Made by a program: the position numbers and the translations under genes. Under the pieces are notes generated by a model that was not told the DNA's origin, made no database searches, and was given only the letters and a program-made list of their open reading frames with translations. From Silene noctiflora (lineage: Eukaryota; Streptophyta; Magnoliopsida; Caryophyllales; Caryophyllaceae): DNA of 28,530 nucleotides. Below, one piece after another: positions 9,965-19,899 of this stretch. Position 1 is the stretch's first letter. Each line of letters begins with the position of its first letter. Where the stretch lies: assembly GCA_009801015.1 (NCBI GenBank), contig VHZZ01002392.1:93993-122522 (forward strand), given 5' to 3'.

Positions 9965-11747
9965 GTCTCAAACCATAAATAACCTCTCGAAAATTTACTA
10001 CCGTCTTACGGTCCAACGCCACAATTAGTAGACAACCAAATATAGCATTCTTACCACATGCAATGAGACACAAACAGTGCCATGTAGCTGCCGATATTCA
10101 CATACAATAAAAAGAATCACGTATTCTAAATTAAGATTTAATTAAGACCGTCTTAAATAAGACTAACTAAAAGAATTTATTCAATTTGGTTAGTTAGTTA
10201 TACCATTATACCAGGTAGGATTTGATACGGTAACCAAGGCTCCCAAGAAAGACAAAAATATATAAACATATGCATAAGTCATAACCCATAAGAATGCTAG
10301 CATACTTCTGAAAACATTCACATTACCCGGAAGGCGTATCTCCACATGATTTTGCGTCACATTTACAAATAGGCTATTTTTGAATGACCCATAATAAAAT
10401 AAAATTGAATAGCAGCTATTTTACTGAAATATTTTGATTTCATCATATTTCAAAAACAAAGTAATCCATTGAAAATGGCAAAACAAGGCAGCATTCTTCC
10501 AATGACATTGCAAAAATGGCAAAAAAAATGCACGTTTTGGGCTAATCAGCAAACGTATATCAGACATTACGATACCACTTGCACGAACTGGTTATCGCTA
10601 TATGACAATTTGACAAAGCAAATGATCGTCATAGAAGTTTGCTCATGGAAATTTGGACTTGAGAGGAATAAGAACAAATTAAGAAACACTCCAAAGCATT
10701 ACTGACTAACATATGAAAAAGACTTGCACCATCTTTCAGTACTTACTTGGTAGCACAGGTGGCTGTTGAATGCATATCTTTATACTTCTGTAGTCCCGTG
10801 GTTAACTTCACATCATATTCCAAGTTGTGCTAAATTGGGTCCCAGCAATGTCAGTCGGGTGACTCGGATTGAGTCAGGAGAATGTCTAATCCATTTCTGC
10901 ATCACAACAAATGAGAAGGTAAATGAGATGACCATTCCAAGTTTAGTACTTGTAACTGGGAGAAAATTGGTATTATCAAACTCGTTTGTGACAGAAATGA
11001 CAATGCTGACAAATTACATTCAAAAGTATTTAATGGCAGGAACCACTTTGAAAATACAAGTGGATTAACGAATGATTACATCGATACCGTCCTGATATGC
11101 ATAGGCAGCAGAGAAATAGGAAGTTAGGGAGAAAACAGTAATATTTATTCAATCATTTCACTGGAGAGCTGATAGTAAACCTTCATGCTAAATAATCAGA
11201 AATCTTCTACTAACACTTTCAGCTACAAACAGGATCATCAAGCTAAGGGGCCCTAAATTATTCTCTTCTCTAAGTCGGTCTATTTGGCTTCTTTGGCAAT
11301 CGACACAACTATTGTAGGATCCACAAATTTACAAGTCATTTTCACAGAAATGATTGAAGTTAGTCAGATGGATTGACAATGGAAGAGGATACGAATGGCT
11401 TTGTGCAAAACTCAGATCTAGATATTTTTCAACAGAAATAATCTACTGTGCATTATCAGTGAAAGTTTGGCATCATCTCTGCACAAAAAGAATAAGAGAT
11501 GTAGAAATTGAAAGTGAACCAAATACACAACTTACACACATTAACATTCGTATCAAAAGAACAACACATAAGTGAAATAGAAGGGAGCATGCTGATAAGT
11601 TATTATGCTGATTGCTGAAGCAGCACGTGAAATCCGTTAAAAGGACATGAACTCCAAAAGTGTTCTCATCAAACAGAATTTTTTTCCATAGATATATGGA
11701 AAATCTGATTTCATACTAAACAAAGAGATCCTTCGCCATATTTAATA
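9965..11747. other. Long intergenic region, no gene supported
   Basis: The AGACGG-type motif AGACCGTCTTAAATAAGACT occurs near 10145. A short GGGTGACTCGGATTGAGTCAGG segment near 10856 looks like a piece of the hAT-like GGGTC family. Open frames of 73-100 codons (for example 10766-11068) lack ATG starts or recognisable domains. The region may hold distal untranslated sequence of SPO11-1, but nothing shows this. Confidence 0.35.
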
Positions 11748-11987
11748 CTTCCTTGTCTATTTTATATTGTCTGAATTTGAGTTTAACTGTGAACCTATAG
11801 CAAACTTTGACCATTATTTTCTACAAATGTATGAACAGTAATGCAAAATCTATAACATATGATTTACTAAAACTTTCATATTATTTTTCAGAAGAAACTA
11901 TAGCATATTTGGATACAATTGCTAACAATATCGATGTCTTTTGACAAGCAAAGTCAAATGAGAACAATATAAATGAGATGAACAGAG
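11748..11987. mobile_element. Stowaway MITE, second complete copy
   Basis: TA at 11746-11747 and 11988-11989 flanks inverted ends CTTCCTTGTCTATTTTATAT and, reversed from the right, CTCTGTTCATCTCATTTATA. Both continue into ATTGT(C/T)T and then a TTTGA block. Length is 240 bp. The ends are more diverged than in the copy at 8014-8195. No coding capacity. Confidence 0.7.
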
Positions 11988-12392
11988 TATTTGTTTTTTA
12001 CTTATCTATTAAGAGAGCCATAGACTTCATAGGAAATATTATAAGGTGATACATGTAAAGGTCATGTAACTGTCTCTGCCGTTCTGAGGGGTGAACTTTT
12101 ACACAAAGAAAGAAAGCTAGTTGTCTTCTTTGAATTTTACCTACTTGTTTCCCAGACTTCAACTCCCCCCTTTTGACACACCAGCATGTTTAGTGCAAAT
12201 TCAAGAAAGAGTACATTTCACTGCTAAATACTTGGTGTTTTCGCAACAGCACATCTGAAAATCATTAACTGAACATATGACAATTAAGGAAAATGAAGAG
12301 GAATAATCAGATAAAGTATCATCAAAGCAGATGATCAGCTTAAATTAACAAACAGATATTAGCTGCCAAAGAAACTACCAATTTGAGTATGC
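11988..12392. other. Region downstream of SPO11-1
   Basis: Probably 3' untranslated and intergenic sequence of the minus-strand SPO11-1 gene. A possible splice acceptor TTTCAG is present on minus near 12259-12254 and could start an alternative last exon. No clear polyadenylation signal was singled out. Confidence 0.35.
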
Positions 12393-15300
12393 TTATCGAA
12401 GAAGAGAGCAATTTAATGAAGCCATCGTTGACGACTTGACATTACCTTTGATTTTAGAAGGCAGATATTTCTCTGACAAATACGAAAGTGAATGAACAGA
12501 CAATGCTTCAATCTCAAATTTCACGCCTTTTTCCAGCATCATCTCTAGTTCCAGTCTTTTATGCAAGAGTGGTATTCAGTCAGAAATTGCAGCAAATAAG
12601 AGATCATGGCTACTTAAACAGACTCGTAAAGATGTACCTCCACTGTAGCTCATTCTGCAGGTAACATCTGCTTAATATTGCTTCAGTTCTCTTCCTGTCT
12701 GTCATGATGATAAAAAGGGTCAACGACAAAGAATTTGGGCAAATGTTCTAGATGTAAATTAGGATAGGCAGGCGACCGTAACTCTCTATGCACAATGGCA
12801 AACTTTTTTTGGGGTTCTAGAACATGAATAACATATATTAGTTCAATCTACCTTCAGTTGATAGGGGAAGAAGACACTGTGAAGGAAGTTCATATCTTTC
12901 AGAGTCTGATGTGAAAGCACCAATCCAGCAGATNTCTGGTATACGAAGAAGCTGGGCATCATACGCCATTTCCTTGGATAACAGGTGGAGAAAGGAAATA
13001 TTACAATTGAAATAGAAAACAAGATCAACCCTGAGCAAGTAAGATGGAAGTAGAACTTGTCTATTGACTGTTGACAACATTAAAAAGTTCTATAGTGTTA
13101 TAGTGTGACTATTGTTTAAGCTTCTTTTACAATCCTGACTCCCCTCGGATAATATAAAGACCCATGCACATCTATGTGTTTAGTAGCCGTAAAATTCTCT
13201 CTGTCATTTCTTACTTCCATGATCATACTGACAATACAAACAAGAAGAAAATGGTTCTCTGTAAAGCATAGGTAGTACTAACCAGGGAGCCAAATCGATA
13301 CGTGGTCAGGATGTCAAACCCATATGGATCAGAATCCACCAAGCCATACACAGGAATGCATAACTTCTCAGCAAGGAGACGCAAGAATCTAGTAAGAAAA
13401 CATTCATACGAATAATTATGTACATGGAAGAGATCGCTAACTGACAAAGTAATACACACACAACATTAGAGACAATCTTACACAGCATTAAGCAGCTAAG
13501 AGGGCAAGAGATACCTTCTTGTAGGAATATCTGGGTATCCTCGCCCCTGTAAAAGCTACAGTCAAGACTTAGATTGAGCAGATTTTGCCAAAAATAAAAA
13601 GGTTGCCGCACTTGCCGTAATAACAATGCATTGGTTGAAGCTGCAGAACCTATCATTAGCCAAACGCTGAAACACTGTTTGTGCTGACAGGTATTAGTTG
13701 GTTAAAAACTGGATTTTATTTGAAGATCAATGATAGAAACATGGTACCTGATTCCTTTTCAATAACTAAGATGTATCGAGCAAAGCTGAGAATATCTAAA
13801 ACCATGAGTCAAGGAAATTAAAATCAACAGCACCACTCGTATACTTATGAGCAATTGGGCATTATGGCAAACACCCGAATTGTGGGTAAGTGGATGAAAT
13901 GCAAGTGTTTCTCAACAGCGGTAGAATGATAGTAAACTATTAAACCAGAAATATTCTCAATTATGTATATTGAGCCATCATTCATCTCAAAACAGAACTA
14001 TTATGGAATTGGATATCATGAATATCTTCAACTTGAACGGGAATAGATTGAGCCTGAAAACAAATGGATGTGGTGTAAATCTGAACTATCTTCCATTTAA
14101 TGGCACTGAATATTGTGCTCACTTACAGTATTAGGACTTGATAAACAGTCACATTTCTTTCCATCTTCTGTAAATCTTATCCAGCCCATCACCAATCTGA
14201 AAAGAGCCAAAGTAAACACGTAAAAGAAAACTGCAACATGCTTCTGGAGTATATTTGAAAATTTGAGGACACAATTAGCAAGAATCATGGTGCCTGCAGA
14301 TAATAAGATTTTGCATGCAGTTTGCCTACATAGTTGCTCTGTCAGTTCAACTACAAGAATAATACACTAGCCCTTGCCATAATTGTCAAAGGTTAACATC
14401 AATTTGTGATTGTCTATTGAATTAATTTTTTTTTTGAAAGAAATAGTCAGACAGAAAATGCATCATTTTGTTTGCACCTTAGCATAACTGTAAATGCCTG
14501 CAACCAAATCAGCATTTTCAAGACACAAAACATGGGGGCTGAGCAAGAAGTTGAATAATCAAGGATGATAAGGAAGAACTGAAGGAGAAAATCTGAACAA
14601 GAATAGATGTAGATACCCTTTTGCAACAGATACCTGCACAAATGTGCAGTACAGTGTAAGTACGAGTTTCAAAAATATCAGTATACAGAACTAAATAAAG
14701 GAAACAAGTCTAGTCGGAGTAATATTTAGTTTGTTTTTGACTTTTTAAAATATTATTATATGAGACAACATAAAGCAACTCGAAAGTCACTCATTCAAGT
14801 GTACCCTAGAGGCCTAGAGTCCTACACAGTGCACCCCAAACCCTACAATTTTAGGTTTAACCAAACCAGCCTTTGATCAACAACAACATTGCCCCACTGC
14901 CTTAAGGGCTCCCACAAATCACAGATGTACATAGCCGTAGTACCCGTGAGTGAACAACGCACCAAGCTGTTTCCAAATAACACAAACAAACCTTTGATCA
15001 ACTAATGGAAGTGTCTGACAAAGACCTAATCAGCAAATCAAGGAATTTGTAGGCTATAATATGAGGGAGCATGTATGTATCATTTTGATGATTGAATCTC
15101 ATAAATGCACTTATATGATTAAAGTATACGAAGGCAATTCCAAGATAGCTGCATGACTGGATCGAATGCATACTACATTGCTCCGTTTTCATTATGAAGG
15201 AGCCATTAAACATTGTTAAAAATACTCCAAATGGATTTATGGAGAAATAAGGCAGAACATTACAGTGAGTTGAAAATTAAACATATATCAGAAATTTCGC

Positions 15301-17013
15301 CAGTCAAGCACAAAACACGAAGGATAAAGTACAATACCACATTTAGGTTGTGACGACTGCATTCAAGAAGTATACATATATCATTTATGGACCGATCAAC
15401 TACACACTGATCTGCATAGAAGAAGAAATTACAACTCAGTTTCCCAGAGTAAGATTAAAAAGGAACAACGGGGAGTCGGGGAGCTTACATGATTGAGAAT
15501 AATTTCACAGCAAATAAAAAGAGATAACATAAACCTACTCCTATTTCTTTACTCACGAATCACGAGTCTACACAATATGTCAATATGATAACCCCATTTC
15601 CAGAGGACGTGAATGTACACCATTAGAGGAGTGAAAGAAGCATCTAAACTTGAATTTTATTTTGTCATATAAAACGTAAAAGTTCAAATTATAAATTTTC
15701 AGCTGTGGACTGTAACCACCTGGAAAAATAGATGGATATGTATAGTATATATCCCGTTTTGACGCATGTCTGTTTTCTTGTAGAAGCTGCTGGACAATCA
15801 GTAACACCCTTAGTAGGACATCTGTTGAAGGAGAAAGTTCATCAAAAACAGCATTCTCACATAAAGCATAGCGTACATGAAATTTTTATACTGTATTTAA
15901 ATTCTAACTCCTAATTCGACATAGTCCAAATGGCGCTTAGCACTTACTAGTCCTTTGCACATGAGATTGTTTTCTCAGGGTGAGCATCTCTACTCCTGTG
16001 GGAATACCAGAGCTGCAGAGACTACAAGCAACAATAGGTCAAAGTCAAAACGCCAAGTACCATCAATGTCCATTTCCAAACAAAACTCTCATAAGAATAG
16101 AATTTTTAGGTTTCTCAATCATATAATCATATCATATGTGAAGTACTTTAGCAAGCAAAAAACGAAGTAAGGCGACACCAGAATTTATGTACACCTAATC
16201 TAGAACAAAAATTATAGAACAAGACGTCTTAGAGGGTGAAACGATTCTTTTATAAATAAAAAACACTCATTAATTGATAGTAATAGATGACCATTTTTAT
16301 ATAGAAAAGGACCGTCTGATCACAATGTAAGACGTCTTATTCTATAATTTGCGTTCTAGCTTTGTTGTACATAAATTATTATCATTCAACAACAAATTGG
16401 CGGTAAGAGGCCATTCATCTGCTCCATTCTATGTAGAGTGACTAGCATTGTTTTGAATACCGACAGCAACACCGATTCACAACCGAGTTATCAAGGTTTA
16501 GAAGGTTACGGCTTACCGCGACCTTATTTTACCGCATTTCGAGGTAATATAGGCTGCATTTAACGACAAACATAACGTAACTTTTCCTAATTTTCACGAA
16601 TAAGAATTTACCGAAGCACAAGCTCAAGTTAACAAACACCGTAAAATCAAAATCAAACATTACTCACTGTGTTAATCACGCAATTAAATAATCGTTTATC
16701 TGAATTAAAACGGTAATAAAAGAGATAAAACAAGAACTATACCAATTATCAAGCGAATTACTGCAATATGTTCGGAATTTATTGATTGAAATCACAGGCG
16801 ATCGACCGTTGCGAAGTTCTACAACAATCGAGCGAACGAAACCTAGAATTCGCGAACACGATAAATTAATCAATACAAAACCTAAAATATTTTGAAATAA
16901 AATTGAATTAATTTGAAATTAATAGAAGGATTAAGTATGATAGAACGATTAATTTTACCTCGGATTTTGAGTAGTAAGTCACTGGATTTCGGATTTAAAC
17001 GGTTTCCCTCCAT
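12393..17013 (-). CDS. SPO11-1: SPO11-1 meiotic recombination protein (Topo VI A-like)
   Basis: It encodes the meiosis-specific transesterase that makes the DNA double-strand breaks starting recombination, together with SPO11-2 and the Topo VI B-like subunit. My exon model in transcript order: 17013-16959, 16842-16743, 16012-15948, 15821-15720, 15411-15338, 14633-14617, 14196-14127, 14053-14017, 13795-13748, 13674-13616, 13546-13515, 13388-13283, 12972-12852, 12698-12638, 12555-12393. This sums to 1110 nt, 369 residues plus stop, with phases consistent throughout, close to the Arabidopsis protein (about 362). Landmarks: N-R-H-A-S-K-R-D-I-Y-Y (90-100), whose final Tyr is the family's catalytic residue; Toprim Glu in V-I-E-K-E (about 186); Toprim V-D-S-D-P-Y-G with Asp-238 and Asp-240; W-I-G-A-F.S-D-S-E; C-terminal E-I-E-A-L-S-V-H. 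Base 12934 is N, making one residue Asp or Glu. The last exon reads past a G|GTAATG site, so the extreme C-terminus is the least certain part. Splicing is inferred from homology and splice motifs. Confidence 0.92.
13547..13615 (-). other. SPO11-1: GC-AG intron 10 of SPO11-1
   Basis: The preceding exon ends ...C-I-V-I-T (ACG) and the next begins G-R-G-Y-P-D. This join keeps frame and family alignment only if the donor is GCAAGT, the usual GC-type donor, with acceptor TTTTACAG. Using the overlapping GT (A|GTGCGG) breaks the frame with that acceptor. Length 69 nt. Confidence 0.7.
13796..14016 (-). other. SPO11-1: Probable U12-type AT-AG intron 8 of SPO11-1
   Basis: On minus the donor reads CATG|ATATCCAATT and the acceptor GGTTTTAG|ATATTC. 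Upstream of the acceptor is TTCCTTGAC (13816-13808), which fits the U12 branch consensus TTCCTTRAC, with the branch A 13 nt from the intron end. Joining here gives V-E-D-I-H-D-I-L-S-F-A-R-Y-I, matching the family without gaps. A competing GT donor 18 nt downstream (AATA|GTTCTG) would keep frame but insert six residues. Confidence 0.6.
14617..14633 (-). other. SPO11-1: 17-nt microexon (exon 6) of SPO11-1
   Basis: Between TGTGCAG and GTATCT on minus lies GTATCTGTTGCAAAAGG, encoding V-S-V-A-K-G (last Gly split). It fills exactly the gap between exon 5 (N-L-N-V) and exon 7 (L-V-M-G-W) and supplies the two extra bases exon 7 needs. The Arabidopsis protein, as I recall it, has a like segment (V-S-V-G-N-G). 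The exon lies between introns of 704 and 420 nt. Confidence 0.8.
16182..16377. mobile_element. Foldback MITE inside SPO11-1 intron 2
   Basis: The left arm starts AATTTATGTACACC and includes ATTATAGAACAAGACGTCTT. The right arm reversed reads AATTTATGTACAAC and then ATTATAGAATAAGACGTCTT. The arms are about 50 bp each with a short AT-rich middle, 196 bp in total, no coding capacity. It lies wholly within intron 2 (16013-16742), so the SPO11-1 pre-mRNA would carry a strong hairpin. No flanking target duplication was recognised. Confidence 0.75.
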
Positions 17014-17053
17014 TTTCAGTCTTTCTGGTGCAACTGCTCTTTTCTGGAATTCT

Positions 17054-17065
17054 GGTATTTATACC
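17054..17065 (-). promoter_or_regulatory. SPO11-1: TATA box of SPO11-1
   Basis: GGTATAAATACC lies 41-52 bases upstream of the ATG at 17013 on minus. It would put the transcription start near 17030 and the leader at about 15-20 bases, which is short. It is the only good TATA match close to the start. Confidence 0.5.
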
Positions 17066-17744
17066 TAAAGTTTTAGTGGTCTTTCAAAAGTCTCAAAAGC
17101 TTTTTGAGCAACCGTCTCTCAAAAGCTTTTGTATTTCTCTGCTTCTTTTCGGGCCACGATGTTGGCTTTTATGTTAGAATTTGGATATAATTGGACTCGG
17201 AGATTCTTATTTCTTAACACCTTGTAATTGCATCCTTTTTAGTTTTTACAGCTACAGGAAAAAACCGACGTGAGTTAAAAAAATATACTTTGTAATACCG
17301 TGTCTTGTTTAGTATTAATCGGGTATATGAATTATTTTGCCTCCTTGTCATACTTACAGTCGTATTAAGTAAGACTTTGTACGAACTTTATGTTCCTTGG
17401 CGAACAGTGAGTAGTTCATAGGTTCAAACCACCCTAAAATGTCATTTGATTTTGTACTCCGTATACCGTAACCAAATATTTATTCCCAGACAGGTATAGT
17501 CCTTATCCGAACCCGGCTTAGTACTTAAGTTGTTAAAATAAAAGGAGCCGAACCACGTTCTTGATTTCTGCCGGCAAAAAATATGAGACGACATATTTCA
17601 ATTGATCCCATGCAAAACACAATCAACTATCACGTATTCAGGCAGATTCATTCACAGCAAAGCTCCAGAATAATTATTATCGTTTAACACGTCCAAATGG
17701 CCAATACTGACTTAGTCATTTCATCACCTTAATACTGATTAAGC
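17066..17744. other. Divergent intergenic region between SPO11-1 and TPK gene 1
   Basis: About 0.7 kb that must hold the upstream control sequences of both genes. A TACTCCGTA motif is at 17455-17463. No gene-like frame and no complete mobile element were seen. Confidence 0.5.
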
Positions 17745-17753
17745 TATATATAA
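17745..17753 (+). promoter_or_regulatory. TATA box for the TPK gene 1 leader
   Basis: TATATATAA about 30 bases before a pyrimidine-rich stretch (about 17770-17778) suggests transcription from near 17775. A GTATGT splice donor at 17828 then suggests a leader exon spliced to a site just before the ATG at 18524. Inferred. Confidence 0.4.
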
Positions 17754-17776
17754 TCACCATTTTTCGTCGGTCCATC

Positions 17777-17914
17777 ATGCACAGAATTCGCCAAATTTTG
17801 ATATTTCTTCTTGTATTTACGTTCCTGGTATGTAACACCCGTCTTCTCATGTTTTCTTTTCCTTCATACTGTATTTTTTACTTACACGAATCATATCATA
17901 ATTTGAATCGTTAA
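17777..17914 (+). other. Possible upstream ORF in the TPK gene 1 leader
   Basis: An ATG at 17777 starts a 45-codon frame whose first 17 residues (M-H-R-I-R-Q-I-L-I-F-L-L-V-F-T-F-L) are basic then strongly hydrophobic. Directly after them is a good splice donor G|GTATGT (17828). Spliced to the TTTCAG acceptor at 18487, the frame would close at the TGA at 18512, twelve bases before the TPK ATG. It could be a leader uORF, exon 1 of an unrelated small secreted protein, or chance. Confidence 0.3.
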
Positions 17915-18204
17915 ATTTCGAGTACGATTTAATATAAGACTTGTGTTGCACGATTCCATCTTATTTTTATGGTCTCTATTGAACATTGAAGGTCAAACCA
18001 TGTCACATTTGACTAGTGTTTCGCGATGATTTCGTATAAGTCATGGCGGAATTAAGGAGGTATCAGGGGTGTTTGGCCCTTGAACTATGAAAAAATTGGA
18101 ATTTTAGTTGATTTTTTATCGATTTGCCATTTGACTTTTATGGTCGACCTATATCAATGTGATCACAAATTTCTCCAAATACATGTGAAGTAGCAGTAGT
18201 AGTT

Positions 18205-18303
18205 GTTTGATGCAGTTCTCGACATAATTTTCATAAATGTGCCATCGGGAAACAGCCTTCTTGTATCATTAACACAAGGGCAAGGTTGCGTACCTACAAC
18301 CCC
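18205..18303 (+). repeat. SINE-like fragment, copy 2
   Basis: It contains TCGGGAAACAGCCTTCTTG and AACACAAGGGCAAGGTTGCG followed by TAC, a phrase seen in the body of plant Au-type SINEs, and aligns with 2495-2584. It lies in the presumed leader intron of TPK gene 1. The class is tentative because ends and target duplication were not found. Confidence 0.45.
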
Positions 18304-18523
18304 TAGTAGCATGCCATTTGTATCAGTCCTCAGGCATAGTAACTATTTTCTGCTGTTGCTTAGAAACAAGGTAATCTTTTGCGGGTAAGGAGCCTCTACT
18401 GTATTTACCTGCAGGTTGAAATTTGACAAACTGTTGACCTTGCTGTGCAAGGATTCTGGTCTTTACACAACTTCGGCGTCTTTTCAGGCCATCTGCACAG
18501 CTTGGCGGGATTGAATTACCGCG

Positions 18524-19855
18524 ATGGAAAACCAAAGGAGCTTACAGGAACCCTTACTACCTTCACATAATTCTGCACATGGCCATCAGCCGAAAGATGT
18601 TGCCAAGCGAAAGAAACTTCGAAGATCTAGAAGTGCCCCCATCATAGTATGCATACCTAGAGACATTGATTCTAACGCGCCTGTCCCACCTCCGGAACCC
18701 CGCTTTCCAAAGCTGCACCCAAGTGTTAGAAGAGTAACTGCATTCTTGTCCATTTACCTTGGTATTGGGGCAATTTGCTTTTATATGGTCACTGATCAAC
18801 TTAGTGGTAAAAAAACAACTCCTATAGTTGATGCTCTATATTTTTGTGTCGTTACCATGACGACAGTAGGATACGGAGATCTTGTCCCTCGGACTGCCCT
18901 CGCCAAGCTCCTTGCTTGTGCCTTTGTCTTCTCAGGGATGGCTTTGATTGTGTTAGTCCTCAGCAAAGCCGCAGATTATTTGGTTGAGAAGCAAGAGGGA
19001 TTAATCAAAAGTGCACGGAGAATGCGCAGAAAATTCCGTCCAGATGACATTCTGAAAGAGATTGAAACAAAGAAAGTTAAACATAAGTGTATAGTTACCA
19101 GTATAGTTCTTTTCCTACTACAGCTTACTGGGATAACCTTCCTGATTTTCGTCGAGAAATTGGATTTTCTTGATGCATTTTACACTGTTTGTGTTACTAT
19201 GACATCTTTAGGTTATGGAGATCATAGCTTCTCAACCAAGCGCGGCCGTATATTTGCTGTATTATGGATTCTGACCAGTACAATTTGCGTAGCACAGCTC
19301 TTCCTTTACCTTGCAGAGCTTAACACAGAAAGAAGGCAAAATGATCTCATTAAGTGGGTACTTTCTCGGCGTGTGACTATTGTTGATCTTGAGGATGCTG
19401 ATATCGACCATGATGGTGTTGTCAAGTAAGTTTGTAACTGATACTTCTTCCTATTCTCTGAAATCGCTTCCTTTTGGCATAAATATTTAGAAGAGCATGA
19501 CGCTAAGATGAAAGGTATCGTATCAAAAAGTTCTAATTTCCAACAGTGAGGCTCAGATGACACATCACATTTAAAAACATACAAAAATTGAAACGGGTTA
19601 AATTCGCCCAAAAGAAAATGGTGTATTTCTGAAGAACAAGATTCAGTTCATCCAAAAACATATTTACTCTCGTTATCTGTCATTCTTTTTACTGGATGTC
19701 TTACTTGCAGTGCTGCTGAATTTGTGCTATATAAGCTCAAGCAGATGAGAAAAATAAGTCAAGACGATGTATTACGGGTATTGAAGGAATTTGAAGAACT
19801 GGATGTGAATCAGGCAGGATCACTGTCTATTTTCGATTTAACATTTGCTGATTGA
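18524..19855 (+). CDS. Two-pore K+ channel, TPK1 type, gene 1
   Basis: It encodes a vacuolar-type K+ channel; two subunits, each with two pore loops, make the conduction path. Coding exons are 18524-19425 and 19711-19855, joined in phase 2 (donor AA|GTAAG, acceptor TTGCAG|T), giving 348 residues. A TGA lies in frame 12 bases before the ATG, which fixes the start. Residues: 14-3-3 motif R-S-R-S-A-P with Ser-37; membrane helices about 71-90, 126-148, 190-210 and 243-263; selectivity filters G-Y-G-D at 116-119 and 230-233; EF-hand loop 1 at 293-304 (D-I-D-H-D-G-V-V-N-A-A-E), complete but split by the intron. EF-hand 2 (332-343) has Asn at position 3, Ala at 5 and Asp at 12, and the protein ends five residues later, so it is probably weak in Ca2+ binding. 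Compared with gene 2 it lacks a C-terminal tail of about 15 residues. TPK1-family channels are K+-selective and activated by Ca2+ and 14-3-3; that role is inferred here. Confidence 0.93.
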
Positions 19856-19893
19856 TCGCTAAAAGATATAGCAATGGACTCGGGAAAATTTGG

Positions 19894-19899
19894 AATAAA
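19894..19899 (+). terminator. Polyadenylation signal of TPK gene 1
   Basis: AATAAA lies 39 bases after the stop codon. A second AATAAA is at 20077-20082 and could be used instead. Confidence 0.45.

Noticed and set aside
10766-11068. A 100-codon open frame on plus
   Set aside because: It starts on TTG, shows no domain, membrane segment or conserved motif, and has no promoter or splice context.
12838-13656. Several separate minus-strand open frames that could be small genes
   Set aside because: They are single exons of SPO11-1 (exons 10 to 13) extended into introns, not separate genes.
13999-14016. GT donor AATA|GTTCTG as the true end of SPO11-1 exon 8
   Set aside because: It keeps frame but inserts six residues not expected from the family, and the U12 donor and branch-site signals favour the upstream junction. 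It remains the main alternative.
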